Origin: Nioella nitratireducens
Lineage (GTDB): Bacteria; Pseudomonadota; Alphaproteobacteria; Rhodobacterales; Rhodobacteraceae
Direction of reading: 5' to 3'
Assembly (NCBI RefSeq): GCF_001879715.1
Contig: NZ_MNBW01000011.1
Location: 62,001 to 126,000 of the forward strand
Length of the DNA stretch: 64,000 nucleotides
Of the stretch, positions 8,806 to 17,176 are shown piece by piece. The notes below the pieces were generated by a model. That model made no database searches. It was not told the DNA's origin and worked only from the letters and a program-made list of their open reading frames with translations. Within the stretch, counting starts at the first letter, position 1. Each line of letters begins with the position of its first letter. Position numbers and translations under genes: made by a program.

Positions 8806-9381
8806 TCAGGCCGACCCGTCGTCGGGGCCGCTGCCGCCCAGTTTATCACGCAATTCCGCCAGTCCGGCAAAGGGCTTGGCGTCCTCGTCGCGCATCGGCG
8901 CGACTCCCGGCTCCGAGAACACGGCGGTTTCGAGTTCGGCCCCCGCCGCGCGGGGGTAGAGCGGCAGGTTCAACGCCAATGCCTCTTGCATGACGAGGGC
9001 CACGTCTATCTCCCGGCCAAGCGGGTCGATGGATTCATCCTCGGGCATCTCGATCTCGCCCTCGTCGTCCTCTGACAGATCGGGCATGTCGCGCAGGAAC
9101 CGCCGGATAACGGGCGTGTCGATCCGGGTCGCCACGGGCGCCAGCGTCACGACGCAGGGCTGTTCGACGGTTGCCCCCAGTTTACCCTCCAGCCGCCAGT
9201 CGCGGCTGCCTTCGGGGCGGATCTCGCCGTCGAACCGCAGCTTGCGGATGGCGGTGATTCCCAGGGCCTCGGCCAGCGCCGCGCGGTCAGCGGCAGATGG
9301 CTGCACGGAAAACGAGGTGGGGCGCTTCACGGGCAGATCGGCAACCACGAAACGGGTGGGGGAAGGGGTGCTTTGGGGCAT
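8806..9381 (-). CDS. DUF177 / YceD family protein
   Basis: 191-residue member of the YceD (DUF177) family that lies before rpmF in most bacteria and has been linked to 23S rRNA accumulation. Family features are an N-terminal beta region (FVVADLPVKRPTSFSVQP), the conserved C/V-rich strand VEQPCVVTLAPVATRIDTPV, an acidic stretch of Asp and Glu, and the C-terminal LNLPLYPRA segment followed by KPFAGLAELRDKL. The open frame extends upstream to 9609, but the ATG at 9381 has AAAGGAG seven bases before it and begins the conserved sequence. It is divergent from bamE. Confidence 0.85.
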   Translation of the reverse strand: MPQSTPSPTRFVVADLPVKRPTSFSVQPSAADRAALAEALGITAIRKLRFDGEIRPEGSRDWRLEGKLGATVEQPCVVTLAPVATRIDTPVIRRFLRDMPDLSEDDEGEIEMPEDESIDPLGREIDVALVMQEALALNLPLYPRAAGAELETAVFSEPGVAPMRDEDAKPFAGLAELRDKLGGSGPDDGSA

Positions 9382-9533
9382 CGCGGGCTCCTTTCGGGCT
9401 TGGCGTGGAGGGCAGGATACGCGGACCTTGCCCTGTGCGCCATGGTCGGTTAAGCCGATAGAAAGCTTTGACCGCCCCTGCAAGGGGTTGGCATGATTGC
9501 GTCGTGGCGCGCCGCGTGAGGGGAACCGGGCAG

Positions 9534-9998
9534 ATGAGCAAACTGCGTTCAGGCAAACGGCTGGGGCTTGTGGGCGTGCTTGTGGTGATGCTGTCCGCCT
9601 GTTCGGCACAGTTCACAAATCACGGCTATGTGCCGCCGCCGGAAGATCTGGAAATGATCGTGCCGGGAATCGATACCCAGACCAGCGTCGAAGACAGCAT
9701 TGGTCGACCCTCGGCCTCGGGCGTGGTGGGCGACAATACGTGGTTCTACGTCGCCTCGCGGCAGCGGTTCTTCACCTATCATGCACCGGAAGTGGTGGAA
9801 CGCCAGATCGTGGCGATCAGCTTTGACGACCGGGGCACCGTCGAGAATATCCGGGAACTGAGCCTTGAAGACGGAGACGTCGTGCGGTTTTCGCGGCGGG
9901 TGACCGAGACAAACATTCAGGAAGTCACGTTCCTGCGGCAACTGATCGGCAACTTTGGCCGCGTGAACATCGCCGACGCCTTGGGTGGCAACAATTAG
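9534..9998 (+). CDS. bamE: Outer membrane assembly factor BamE (SmpA/OmlA lipoprotein)
   Basis: Small lipoprotein of the BAM complex that inserts beta-barrel proteins. Residues 1-20 form a signal peptide ending in the lipobox LSAC, so the mature lipoprotein starts at the Cys. The SmpA/OmlA core follows: MIVPGIDTQTSVEDSIGRPS, NTWFYVASRQRFFTYHAPEVVERQIVAI, then FDDRGTVENI. An upstream in-frame start at 9468 would put 22 unrelated residues before the signal peptide, so 9534 is chosen. It stands alone, divergent from the DUF177 gene. Confidence 0.9.
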   Translation: MSKLRSGKRLGLVGVLVVMLSACSAQFTNHGYVPPPEDLEMIVPGIDTQTSVEDSIGRPSASGVVGDNTWFYVASRQRFFTYHAPEVVERQIVAISFDDRGTVENIRELSLEDGDVVRFSRRVTETNIQEVTFLRQLIGNFGRVNIADALGGNN

Positions 9999-10096
9999 GG
10001 CATATCGCGCAAGACTGGGAACCGGTTTTTTCCCCCTCGGACATGCGACATCAATAGGCCAGAGCGGGGCGTGATCGCGGTTGACCGCGACACGCA

Positions 10097-10519
10097 CTAA
10101 CCCGCCGGATCGAACCGCAGCGCCACGCCGTTGAGGCAATAGCGCAGCCCCGTCGGTGCCGGGCCGTCGGCAAAGACGTGCCCCAGATGCGCGTCGCAGC
10201 GGCGGCAATGCACCTCGGTCCGGCGCTGAAACCAGCCGCGATCCTCACGCTCGCCGACCGGGGCGTTGGGCAAGGGGGCGGTAAAGCTGGGCCAGCCCGT
10301 GCCACTGTCGAACTTGGCCGTTTGATCGAACAGGGCCGCGCCGCAACAGACGCAAAGATACCGGCCCGGCCCCTTGGGAAAATCGTCATGGGAAAAGGCG
10401 CGTTCCGTCGCCTGCTGGCGGGTGACGCGAAAGGCGAGGTCTGACAGCTCACGGCGCCATGCCGCCTCGGGCTTCACAACCTTGTCCACGTCGATTTCCC
10501 CTTGTCGTCGCTTTGTCAT
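10097..10519 (-). CDS. msrB: Peptide-methionine (R)-S-oxide reductase
   Basis: Repairs methionine-R-sulfoxide in proteins. The 140-residue protein has the two CxxC zinc pairs, CVCC and CRRC, the substrate motif DSGTGWPSF, the GHVF motif and the catalytic Cys in RYCLNGVALRF. It is a single-gene unit, divergent from olsB, and its 5' end is 100 bases from the olsB start. Confidence 0.94.
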   Translation of the reverse strand: MTKRRQGEIDVDKVVKPEAAWRRELSDLAFRVTRQQATERAFSHDDFPKGPGRYLCVCCGAALFDQTAKFDSGTGWPSFTAPLPNAPVGEREDRGWFQRRTEVHCRRCDAHLGHVFADGPAPTGLRYCLNGVALRFDPAG

Positions 10520-10619
10520 CTCCGCACAGTATGGCGGTGAAGCCGGATGTAGCCCGTGCCCGCCGTCACGCCAAGGGGGTGTCGGACCGGGGCCGGGTCA
10601 AGCGCGAGGGCGTGGGCCG

Positions 10620-11357
10620 ATGTCGATGCTATCCAGGGGCTGTTATGCGGCCAGTTTTGCCGAAACGGATGCGGATCTGAGGGCGGCACAGCGGTTGCGG
10701 TATCTGGCCTTTCGTGGCGAAGAGGGCGATGGCCTCGATGCGGATGATTTCGACGGGGCCTGCGCGCATGTTTTGGTGGAAGAGACGCGGACCGGAACGT
10801 TGGTCTGTTGCTTTCGCCTGCTGCACCTGTCGCGCGGCGACGAGATCGCGCGCAGCTACTCGGCGCAATTCTATGAATTGTCGGGGCTGGAGCGGTTCGA
10901 TGGCCCGATGGTGGAAATGGGCCGTTTCTGCATCCATCCCGCGTGGCGAGATCCCGATATCCTGCGTGTTGCGTGGGGCGCCATGACCGCTTACGTGGAT
11001 CGAGAAGGAGTCGAGATGCTCTTCGGATGCTCGTCCTTTCAGGGCACCGATGCCACGCTCTACGCCGATGCCTTCGCCCTCTTGCGCGACCGGTACCTTG
11101 CCCCGAAACGCTGGCTGCCGCGTGTGAAGGCCCCCAGTGTCTTCGAATTCGCCAAGCGTCTGCGGCGCCGACCCGACCTGAAAGCGGCACAGGCCAAGAT
11201 GCCGCCGCTTCTGCGGACCTACCTGTTGATGGGGGGATGGGTAAGCGACCATGCCGTGGTGGATGCGGACCTGAACACGCTGCATGTCTTTACCGGGCTG
11301 GAAATCCGCACCGTTCCGGCGGCGCGAAAGCGGCTGTTGCGGGCCGTGGCGGGGTAA
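10620..11357 (+). CDS. olsB: L-ornithine N-alpha-acyltransferase OlsB (GNAT family)
   Basis: First step of ornithine lipid synthesis: transfers 3-hydroxyacyl from ACP to ornithine. Family signatures are RYLAFRGEEGDGLDADDFDGACAH, VCCFRLL, SYSAQFYELSGL, EMGRFCIHPAW and the C-terminal LLRTYLLMGGWVSDHAVVDADLNTLHVFTGL. At 245 residues it is the usual length. The start is one of two ATGs at 10620 and 10626; the frame is open further upstream, but those residues do not resemble the family. OlsA, which adds the second acyl chain, is not in the window. Ornithine lipids commonly replace phospholipids under phosphate limitation. Confidence 0.86.
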   Translation: MSMLSRGCYAASFAETDADLRAAQRLRYLAFRGEEGDGLDADDFDGACAHVLVEETRTGTLVCCFRLLHLSRGDEIARSYSAQFYELSGLERFDGPMVEMGRFCIHPAWRDPDILRVAWGAMTAYVDREGVEMLFGCSSFQGTDATLYADAFALLRDRYLAPKRWLPRVKAPSVFEFAKRLRRRPDLKAAQAKMPPLLRTYLLMGGWVSDHAVVDADLNTLHVFTGLEIRTVPAARKRLLRAVAG

Positions 11358-11370
11358 AGGCCCGATCGCG

Positions 11371-12066
11371 TCAGCGTGTTGCCTCGGCCCACCGGGCCTC
11401 CAGCCGGTCGATGGCGGCGATGCGGTCCGGCGTTTTGGGGTGGCTCAGCAGCCATGCAGGCGTGCCGCTGCCGCCCGAGCCGGTCAGCGCCTCAAGCTTT
11501 GACAACAGCGCTTTTTGCGGCCCTGTCCCGAAACCCGCCTTGACCATCAGCGCGGCGGCATAGGCGTCGGCCTCGTATTCATCGGCGCGGCTGATCCGGG
11601 CGGCCATCATCGAGGTCAGGACACCGGCCAGCATCGGGCCGATCCCCGGCAGGAACCGCCCCAGCAGGGCCGCCAGCGCCGTGCGCACGGCATTCTGGCC
11701 GGAAAAGTCGATCATCCTGCGCCGGGTATGGCCATGGGCGACGTGGCCCAGTTCATGGGCGATGACGCTCATCAACTCTTCGCCCGAAACCTCGCCTGCG
11801 CGGTAGCGGTCGTAAAACCCCCGCGTCAGGAAGATGCGCCCATCCGGGGCGGCCAGCCCGTTGACCGGCGCGACCTCGAAGATATTCACCCGGATGCGCG
11901 GCAGTTCCAGCGCGGCAGCCAGACGGTCGGTCAGCTTTTTCAGCACCGGGTCGGCCAGTTCGGTCGATTTCTGGTCCAACTCCTTGCGGGTGCGCCACGC
12001 CGAGAAGTGATACACCACAAGGCCATAGACAAGAGCGAGCAGGATGGGGGCAAGGCGCAGGATCAT
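11371..12066 (-). CDS. M48-family membrane metalloprotease
   Basis: Zn-dependent protease of the M48 group (HtpX/Oma1-like). A hydrophobic N-terminus (about residues 1-20) anchors the protein. The catalytic HELGH lies in VIAHELGHVAHGH, and the third ligand Glu is in RADEYEADAYA, about 55 residues downstream. A second hydrophobic stretch precedes it. At 231 residues it is a short stand-alone family member without TPR repeats. It likely acts in membrane or envelope quality control; the substrate cannot be inferred. It lies 27 bases downstream of the DedA gene on the same strand. Confidence 0.88.
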   Translation of the reverse strand: MILRLAPILLALVYGLVVYHFSAWRTRKELDQKSTELADPVLKKLTDRLAAALELPRIRVNIFEVAPVNGLAAPDGRIFLTRGFYDRYRAGEVSGEELMSVIAHELGHVAHGHTRRRMIDFSGQNAVRTALAALLGRFLPGIGPMLAGVLTSMMAARISRADEYEADAYAAALMVKAGFGTGPQKALLSKLEALTGSGGSGTPAWLLSHPKTPDRIAAIDRLEARWAEATR

Positions 12067-12093
12067 GATCGGGATATGGGGCAGGGGGCGCGG

Positions 12094-12720
12094 TCAGGCA
12101 AGGTCCGTTGCGCGTGCCTCTGCCTTCTTTCGCTGTGCTTTGAGTGCACCGCGAATCCACACCGCCATGGCCGCCGCCACCGCGAGCGCGGCCAAGAGAC
12201 CGACGGCATTGCCCAGGATGTCGGCCACCGCCTCGATCTGGCTGGCAAAGACGTAGCCGAGCCCGACATAGACCGCGACCCAGATGGTTTCTCCCATGAT
12301 GTCCCAGACCGAGAACCGGGCCCAGGACAGGCCGGTCGCCCCGGCAATGAAATTGACCCACGGCCCGAGCGGCGCCACCAGCCATGTCGAGAAAAAGACG
12401 CCAAGCCCGCCCCGGCGGTCGACCAGCTTGCGCGCTCGGTCCAGCACCGCGCGGCGGGCCGGCGTTCGGGCAATGCGCTCAACCAGCGGCGCGCCGCCGA
12501 AACGCCCGATGAGGAAGCCGGATTGATCGCCCAGAACCGCCCCCGCATAGGCCGCTCCGACCACCTGCCAGACGGTCAGGTCGCCCGAGGCCACGAAAGC
12601 GCCGCCCGACAGCATCATCAGCGAGGTCGGAATCGGGATGGCGAGGCAGGACAGATAGGCCGAGGCGAAGATGACCAGCGCGCCGTAGCCGGTGACAAGG
12701 GCGAAGATCGTGTCGCTCAT
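12094..12720 (-). CDS. DedA/SNARE-associated (VTT) family membrane protein
   Basis: Polytopic inner-membrane protein of the DedA superfamily, members of which act in lipid (polyprenyl- or phospholipid) flipping and proton-motive-force homeostasis. Visible marks are the N-terminal re-entrant region YLSCLAIPIPTSLMMLSGGAF, GDQSGFLIGRFGG and the conserved FFSTWLVAPLGPWVNFIAGATGLSW segment with an Arg/Gly-rich stretch before it. 208 residues, with a last membrane helix near the C-terminus followed by a basic tail. Its start overlaps the stop of the upstream gene by 4 bases. Confidence 0.85.
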   Translation of the reverse strand: MSDTIFALVTGYGALVIFASAYLSCLAIPIPTSLMMLSGGAFVASGDLTVWQVVGAAYAGAVLGDQSGFLIGRFGGAPLVERIARTPARRAVLDRARKLVDRRGGLGVFFSTWLVAPLGPWVNFIAGATGLSWARFSVWDIMGETIWVAVYVGLGYVFASQIEAVADILGNAVGLLAALAVAAAMAVWIRGALKAQRKKAEARATDLA

Positions 12721-13091
12721 GGTCGCGCGCCCCCCGGTCCCGCCGGATGCTCGGCGCGGAAGGTCTCGATGATCGTCAGGATCTCTGCCTCAAGCTCGGC
12801 CAGCGTCACCCCGCGTTGGGCTGCGATCTCGGACAGGCTCTGCGGGTGGCCGGGACGCGGGGTCAGGTCCAGACCTTGCAGCATCGCCTCGCGTGGCACG
12901 CCCCAGGATTGGGCCACATAGGCCGGGGTCATCCAGGCTTCGATGGCCTGATTGCGGTGCGCGGGGTCGGCCCAGTAGATCGTGAACGCCACCAGCCGCG
13001 CCGCGAAGAACAGCCCCACGGCCAAGGCCGCCCCCAGAATCACCGTGGCGATCGGGGCGGCATTCCAGATACGGCGCAGGAAGGCGAACAT
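12717..13091 (-). CDS. Small membrane-anchored protein of unknown function
   Basis: 124 residues, not recognised. One N-terminal membrane segment (about residues 13-38, IATVILGAALAVGLFFAARLV) is followed by a soluble domain with the conserved-looking MTPAYVAQSWGVPREAMLQGLDL and SLSEIAAQRGVTLAELEAEIL; the latter reads like a short helical repeat. GAGGAG stands 7 bases before the ATG. The 4-base overlap with the DedA-family gene indicates translational coupling, so it may be a partner of that transporter; this is inference from position only. Confidence 0.7.
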   Translation of the reverse strand: MFAFLRRIWNAAPIATVILGAALAVGLFFAARLVAFTIYWADPAHRNQAIEAWMTPAYVAQSWGVPREAMLQGLDLTPRPGHPQSLSEIAAQRGVTLAELEAEILTIIETFRAEHPAGPGGARP

Positions 13092-13172
13092 GGGGGCGCT
13101 CCTCGGGTCGCGGGCGGTCAGGCGTTACACGGGGGCGTCCCCGGTTTCCGTCGCGGGTGCGCCCCCATCTGG

Positions 13173-13604
13173 TCAGCTTTCCAGCGCAGCGTCCATGGTG
13201 ATTTCAGCCGCAGCCATCAGTTTGGACACCGGACACCCCGCCTTGGCAGCATTGGCGGCCTCAAGGAAGGCCTGCTTGTCCGCGCCCGGAATGCGGGCCG
13301 TCACGGTCAGGTGGATCTTGGTGATGCCAAAGCCGCCCTCGACGGGTTCCAACGACACCGTTGACCGGGCGTCAATGCTGTCGGCGGTCAAACCGCCCCG
13401 GCCCAGTTCGCCCGAAAGCGCCATGGCGAAACAGGCGGCATGGGCCGCGCCGATCAGCTCTTCGGGGTTCGACCCGGTTTCGCCTTCGAACCGCTTGGCA
13501 AAGCTGTAGGGTTGGTCCGACAGGGCCCGCGTCTCGGTCGAGACCTGGCCGGTTCCGGTTTTCAGATCGCCGCTCCAATGGGCGGTTCCGTATTTCTTGA
13601 TCAT
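13173..13604 (-). CDS. OsmC-family peroxidase (organic hydroperoxide resistance)
   Basis: Thiol-dependent peroxidase of the OsmC/Ohr family, reducing organic hydroperoxides. The two catalytic cysteines are in AHAACFAMAL and AAKAGCPVSKLM; the motif GSNPEELIGAAHAACF is diagnostic. 143 residues, the usual length. The frame is open much further upstream (to 14051), but the family sequence begins at MIKKYGTAHWSG, and the ATG at 13604 has AAAGGA in front of it. It lies alone between the small membrane protein and the VWA gene. Confidence 0.9.
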   Translation of the reverse strand: MIKKYGTAHWSGDLKTGTGQVSTETRALSDQPYSFAKRFEGETGSNPEELIGAAHAACFAMALSGELGRGGLTADSIDARSTVSLEPVEGGFGITKIHLTVTARIPGADKQAFLEAANAAKAGCPVSKLMAAAEITMDAALES

Positions 13605-13705
13605 ATCTCTGGTCCTTTCTTGAACGCGCAAAAGCAAGCGTAACAGACCGGACCCTTGGTGAAAAACGGATTGCAGAGGCGCGGCGAGCGTGGCGGCGGG
13701 CGCGG

Positions 13706-14890
13706 TTACCGTCCCAGCTGTCGCATGCCGCGGTCGACGCCTTCCAGCGTCATCGGCACCATGCGACCCTCGAAAATCTCGTGGATCATCTGGATCGACT
13801 GGGTATAGCGCCAATGCGTCTCGGGCGTGGGGTTGATCCACAGGTGGTCGGGCCACTGGGTGCGGGCGCGCTCCAGCCAGACTTGCCCGGCCTCCTGGTT
13901 CCAATGCTCGTTTGCACCGCCGGGAAAGGCGATCTCGTAGGGCGACATCGACGCATCGCCTACGAAAATGCATTTGTAGTCCGGCCCATAGGTGTTCAGC
14001 ACCTCGTGCGTCGGGATCTGTTCGGTCCAGCGGCGGGCATTGTCCTTCCACAGGCCTTCATACAGGCAGTTGTGGAAATAGTAGTGTTCCAGGTGCTTGA
14101 ACTCGGCCCGCGCGGCGCTGAACAGTTCCTCCACCACGCGGATATGCGGGTCCATGCTGCCGCCCACGTCGAGAAACAGGATCACCTTGACCGCGTTGTG
14201 CCGCTCGGGGCGGGTTTTGACGTCGAGATAGCCGTGTTCGGCGGTGGCGCGGATGGTGCCGTCGAGGTCCAGCTCCTCGTTTGCACCGGTGCGCGCCCAT
14301 TGGCGCAGCCGCTTGAGCGCGACCTTGATATTGCGGGTGCCAAGTTCGACCTGGTCGTCGAGGTTGCGAAATTCGCGCTTGTCCCAGACCTTGACCGCGC
14401 GTTGGTGGCGGGATTTGTCCTGCCCGATGCGCACGCCCTCTGGGTTGTAGCCATAGGCCCCGAAGGGCGAGGTGCCGGCGGTGCCGATCCACTTGTTGCC
14501 GCCCTGATGGCGGCCTTCCTGTTCCTTCAGCCGCTCGCGCAGCGTCTCCATCAGCTTGTCAAAGCCGCCAAGCGCTTCGATCTCGGCCCGTTCCTCGGGG
14601 CTGAGATGTTTTTCCGCCAGCTTTTCCAGCCATTCGGCGGGGATTTCCGTGGCCTCCAGCACGTCCTGCGCGGTGATTTGCTCCAGCCCGCCGAACGCAT
14701 GGGCAAAGGCGCGGTCGAAGCGGTCGATATGACGCTCGTCCTTCACCAGCGCCGCGCGGGCGAGGTAGTAGAACCCGTCCACGTCATAGGTCACCAGCCC
14801 CGACCCGACCCCTTCGAGGAAGGTCAGAAACTCGCGCAATGACACCGGTAGGCGGGCGGCGCGCAAGGTTTGGAAGAAGGGCAGGAACAT
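13706..14890 (-). CDS. CoxE-like von Willebrand factor A domain protein
   Basis: 394 residues of the VWA/CoxE-like family, whose members usually work with a MoxR-type AAA+ ATPase in metalloenzyme or complex maturation. The N-terminal part (LPVSLREFLTFLEGV, DGFYYLARAALVKDE) is typical. The VWA core carries VKVILFLDVGGSMDPHIR, in which the metal-site motif DxSxS reads D-V-G-G-S, and later FVGDASMSPYEI. A long charged middle region (KHLSPEERAEIEALGGFDKLMETLRERLKE) precedes it. No MoxR partner lies next to it in this window. The role is therefore unresolved. Confidence 0.83.
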   Translation of the reverse strand: MFLPFFQTLRAARLPVSLREFLTFLEGVGSGLVTYDVDGFYYLARAALVKDERHIDRFDRAFAHAFGGLEQITAQDVLEATEIPAEWLEKLAEKHLSPEERAEIEALGGFDKLMETLRERLKEQEGRHQGGNKWIGTAGTSPFGAYGYNPEGVRIGQDKSRHQRAVKVWDKREFRNLDDQVELGTRNIKVALKRLRQWARTGANEELDLDGTIRATAEHGYLDVKTRPERHNAVKVILFLDVGGSMDPHIRVVEELFSAARAEFKHLEHYYFHNCLYEGLWKDNARRWTEQIPTHEVLNTYGPDYKCIFVGDASMSPYEIAFPGGANEHWNQEAGQVWLERARTQWPDHLWINPTPETHWRYTQSIQMIHEIFEGRMVPMTLEGVDRGMRQLGR

Positions 14891-14902
14891 CGCCGGACGT
14901 CC

Positions 14903-15067
14903 TTATGCCCCGCGCAGGATGAAGACGCCGACGAACGTGCCGACCACCAGCCCGATCAGCCCCAGAACGCCCGCGTAGTGCAGAATGTCCAGACGGTTGC
15001 CGCCACGCCGCATGGCGATCAGCGCCCCAAGCGCCGCCCCGATGAGCGTCCCCAGAATGTTAGCCAA
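14903..15067 (-). CDS. Small two-helix membrane protein
   Basis: 54 residues, too short for most ORF cut-offs. It reads MANILGTLIGAALGALIAMRR, GGNRLDILHYAGVLG and LIGLVVGTFVGVFILRGA, giving two hydrophobic segments joined by a basic loop. The start is a TTG at 15067, preceded by GAGGGGAA at good spacing. It lies 12 bases after the DUF2927 gene and about 10 bases before the VWA gene, so all three look like one operon. Function unknown; compositionally it resembles small inner-membrane proteins. Confidence 0.55.
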   Translation of the reverse strand: MANILGTLIGAALGALIAMRRGGNRLDILHYAGVLGLIGLVVGTFVGVFILRGA

Positions 15068-15079
15068 ATCGCGTTCCCC

Positions 15080-16456
15080 TCAGCTCCGGTTTTGCGGGGA
15101 CAGGGCCGCAACTTCGGTCAACCGGTCGCGCACATCCTGATCCCGGCCGAAGCCATATCGTGCCCAACCGAGCGAGTCGAGGCGCACAGATGCCGCTTCT
15201 GACATGCGGCCCTGCAACTCCAGCGCTTCCGCCTTGATCATCAGCAACGTGGCCAGAAGCGTGGCATTCTGCCCCTGCATCGCGGCGGGCAGGGCCGTGT
15301 TGACCAGAGACAGCGCTTGATCGGCTTCGCCGGCCGACAGGGCAAAGGCCGCAAGCTGCATGTTCACATGCGCAGACTGAATGCCGTTCGGGGCGATCCG
15401 GTCGAACTGACGCCCCGCTTCGGCAAAGGCCCTGAGCGATGTCTGCGCATCGCGCGACAGGGTCAGGCGGCCAAGCGCGAAGTAGGAAAAGCCGAGGCGC
15501 ACGTCGGTCCAGCGGCGATTGGTGGCGATGGAAAGCGCCCGCTCTGCTGCCGCGATCCGCACTTGTGTCGGGGCGTTTCCGCCCAGTGCCTGCTCGATCG
15601 CGTCGATCCATTGCCGGTCGGGGGCCGGGGGGCGCGTGCCGCCGCTGTGCTCGCCGCGCGGGTTGAGACGGTCGAGGATGGCGGGCAGACGCGCCGCGAC
15701 CTCGGACCGGCTGAGGCCGGACTGCAGGGCGTCGTCGTAATAGGCGCGCAGCACCAGCATGTCGAAGCCGGTCAGAACCGCGTTGTAATTGTCATCGTTG
15801 AAGATCGAATCCGACAGCCGGTAAAGGTCATTCAATGGCCCGAGCGCTTGTCCGATTTCCTCGTGCAGGCAATCGCGCACCTCTTGCGGGCTGACATCGG
15901 ACGGGATGAACACCGCCGCATGTTCCCGCTCGGTCAGGGTGGTCCAGTCCAGCGTGCCACCGGGGCCGCGCGCGCGCCGGAACTGGGCCCAGGAGGAGAC
16001 GCGGGGCACAACGAAACAGGCGGCATCGGGCACCGCGCGTTGCATCCGCGCGCGGGGCAGGGTCTCGATGGTGATCGAGGCAGGCGCACCGCCAAAGGGC
16101 ACGCGGCGAATGTCGATTTGCGCCTCGCTTCGCAACCGCGCAATCAGCCGGTCCAGATCGCCCGACAGGGTGGCCTGCGCGCCGGGGGCAACGGTTACCG
16201 TCACCGGGCCTTCGAACCGGCTCATCACCGGGATCGGACGGCCACTTTCCATTTCGAAGGAAAGGTCGAGGAAATCGGCGGCGATCCCGGCATTGCCGCG
16301 CCGGGGGGGCGTGGCCGAGGCGGTGGCAAAGACGTTCATCGGTGGCAATCCGCCGGGAATGACCGTTTCACGCCGTTCCGCCATGTCGGGTACCGGTGCG
16401 GCGCTACAGGCCGACAACAGGGCCGCGACAACGGTGAGGGTCAGGGCTTTTTTCAT
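15080..16456 (-). CDS. DUF2927 lipoprotein with HEExxQ motif
   Basis: 458-residue envelope lipoprotein. Residues 1-18 form a signal peptide ending in LLSAC. The DUF2927 domain covers about the first 270 residues, with the metalloprotease-like HEEIGQALGPLND followed by YRLSDSIFNDDNYN. The C-terminal half is rich in short helices (RIAAAERALSIATNRRW, LRAFAEAGRQFDRI, ALSLVNTALPAAMQ) and looks like a TPR-type repeat region. The ATG at 16456 is preferred over the GTG nine bases upstream because it directly begins the signal peptide. Biochemical role unknown; proteolytic activity is suggested by the motif only. It begins immediately after the GNAT gene. Confidence 0.78.
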   Translation of the reverse strand: MKKALTLTVVAALLSACSAAPVPDMAERRETVIPGGLPPMNVFATASATPPRRGNAGIAADFLDLSFEMESGRPIPVMSRFEGPVTVTVAPGAQATLSGDLDRLIARLRSEAQIDIRRVPFGGAPASITIETLPRARMQRAVPDAACFVVPRVSSWAQFRRARGPGGTLDWTTLTEREHAAVFIPSDVSPQEVRDCLHEEIGQALGPLNDLYRLSDSIFNDDNYNAVLTGFDMLVLRAYYDDALQSGLSRSEVAARLPAILDRLNPRGEHSGGTRPPAPDRQWIDAIEQALGGNAPTQVRIAAAERALSIATNRRWTDVRLGFSYFALGRLTLSRDAQTSLRAFAEAGRQFDRIAPNGIQSAHVNMQLAAFALSAGEADQALSLVNTALPAAMQGQNATLLATLLMIKAEALELQGRMSEAASVRLDSLGWARYGFGRDQDVRDRLTEVAALSPQNRS

Positions 16457-16461
16457 CCGCG

Positions 16462-16911
16462 TCACCCCGTGTTGCGCCGGTAAACCATGAAATCGGTCGG
16501 CAGTGCGATCTTGTCATAAAGCGCGCGGGCGGTCTCGTTTCCGGTCTGTGTCAGCCAGTAGACCGCGGGTCGTCCGGCCGCATCTGCATCGGCATAGACC
16601 GTCTCGATCAACGCGGTCGCAACGCCTTGCCCCCGCGCCTCGGGCGCGGTGAAGAGATCCTGCAAGTAGGTCACCGGCTCGGGCCGCCAGCCATGCGGAT
16701 GGGCAATGGCATGAACAAGGCCAAGCGCCGTGTCGCCCTGCCACGCGATCCAGCCGCGCATATCAAAAGTGTCCGGGTCCGAATACCGCGCGAATGTCGC
16801 GTCAAAGGTGCTGTCGGGCAGCTCGGTCTTGTAAAAGGCCAAATAGGCCCTCCAGAGCGGCTCCCACGCAGGGCGATCCTCGGGCTTGATCAAACGAATC
16901 CGATAACTCAT
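16462..16911 (-). CDS. GNAT-family N-acetyltransferase
   Basis: 149-residue acetyltransferase. Motif A for acetyl-CoA binding is visible as APEARGQGVATALIETVYADAD (Q/RxxGxG/A), preceded by the beta-4 strand TYLQDLFT, and followed by VYWLTQTGNETARALYDKI, the motif B Asn and Tyr. The substrate is not predictable. Its stop codon overlaps the region just before the DUF2927 gene start, so they are probably co-transcribed. Confidence 0.83.
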   Translation of the reverse strand: MSYRIRLIKPEDRPAWEPLWRAYLAFYKTELPDSTFDATFARYSDPDTFDMRGWIAWQGDTALGLVHAIAHPHGWRPEPVTYLQDLFTAPEARGQGVATALIETVYADADAAGRPAVYWLTQTGNETARALYDKIALPTDFMVYRRNTG

Positions 16912-17176
16912 TGGTTTGAAACGCGCCTCACGCTTGGTTTTGCTGTCGTCCCGTCAGACGCTAGGGCCTGATTGTGGCACAAATCTGGAAGGGTGCAAGC
17001 GAAGTCGCGGCCATTCGCGGGCTTGCATCGCGGGGTTGTTACCCTGCGTGTGGGCGAAGCGATTTGCGTCGGGCGGTATCCTGCCGTCATGATGGCCAGA
17101 CGCAAGCGGGCAGGGAAGGGCAGACCGGAATGATCGGAATGGGGCGACACGACAGGCGATGCGGCGCGAGGGCGAC

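Noticed and set aside
16912-17176. TPP-type riboswitch before the ThiB-like transporter
   Set aside because: No CTGAGA-type core or other thi-box signature was found in the 265-base gap; the gap shows nothing I can support.
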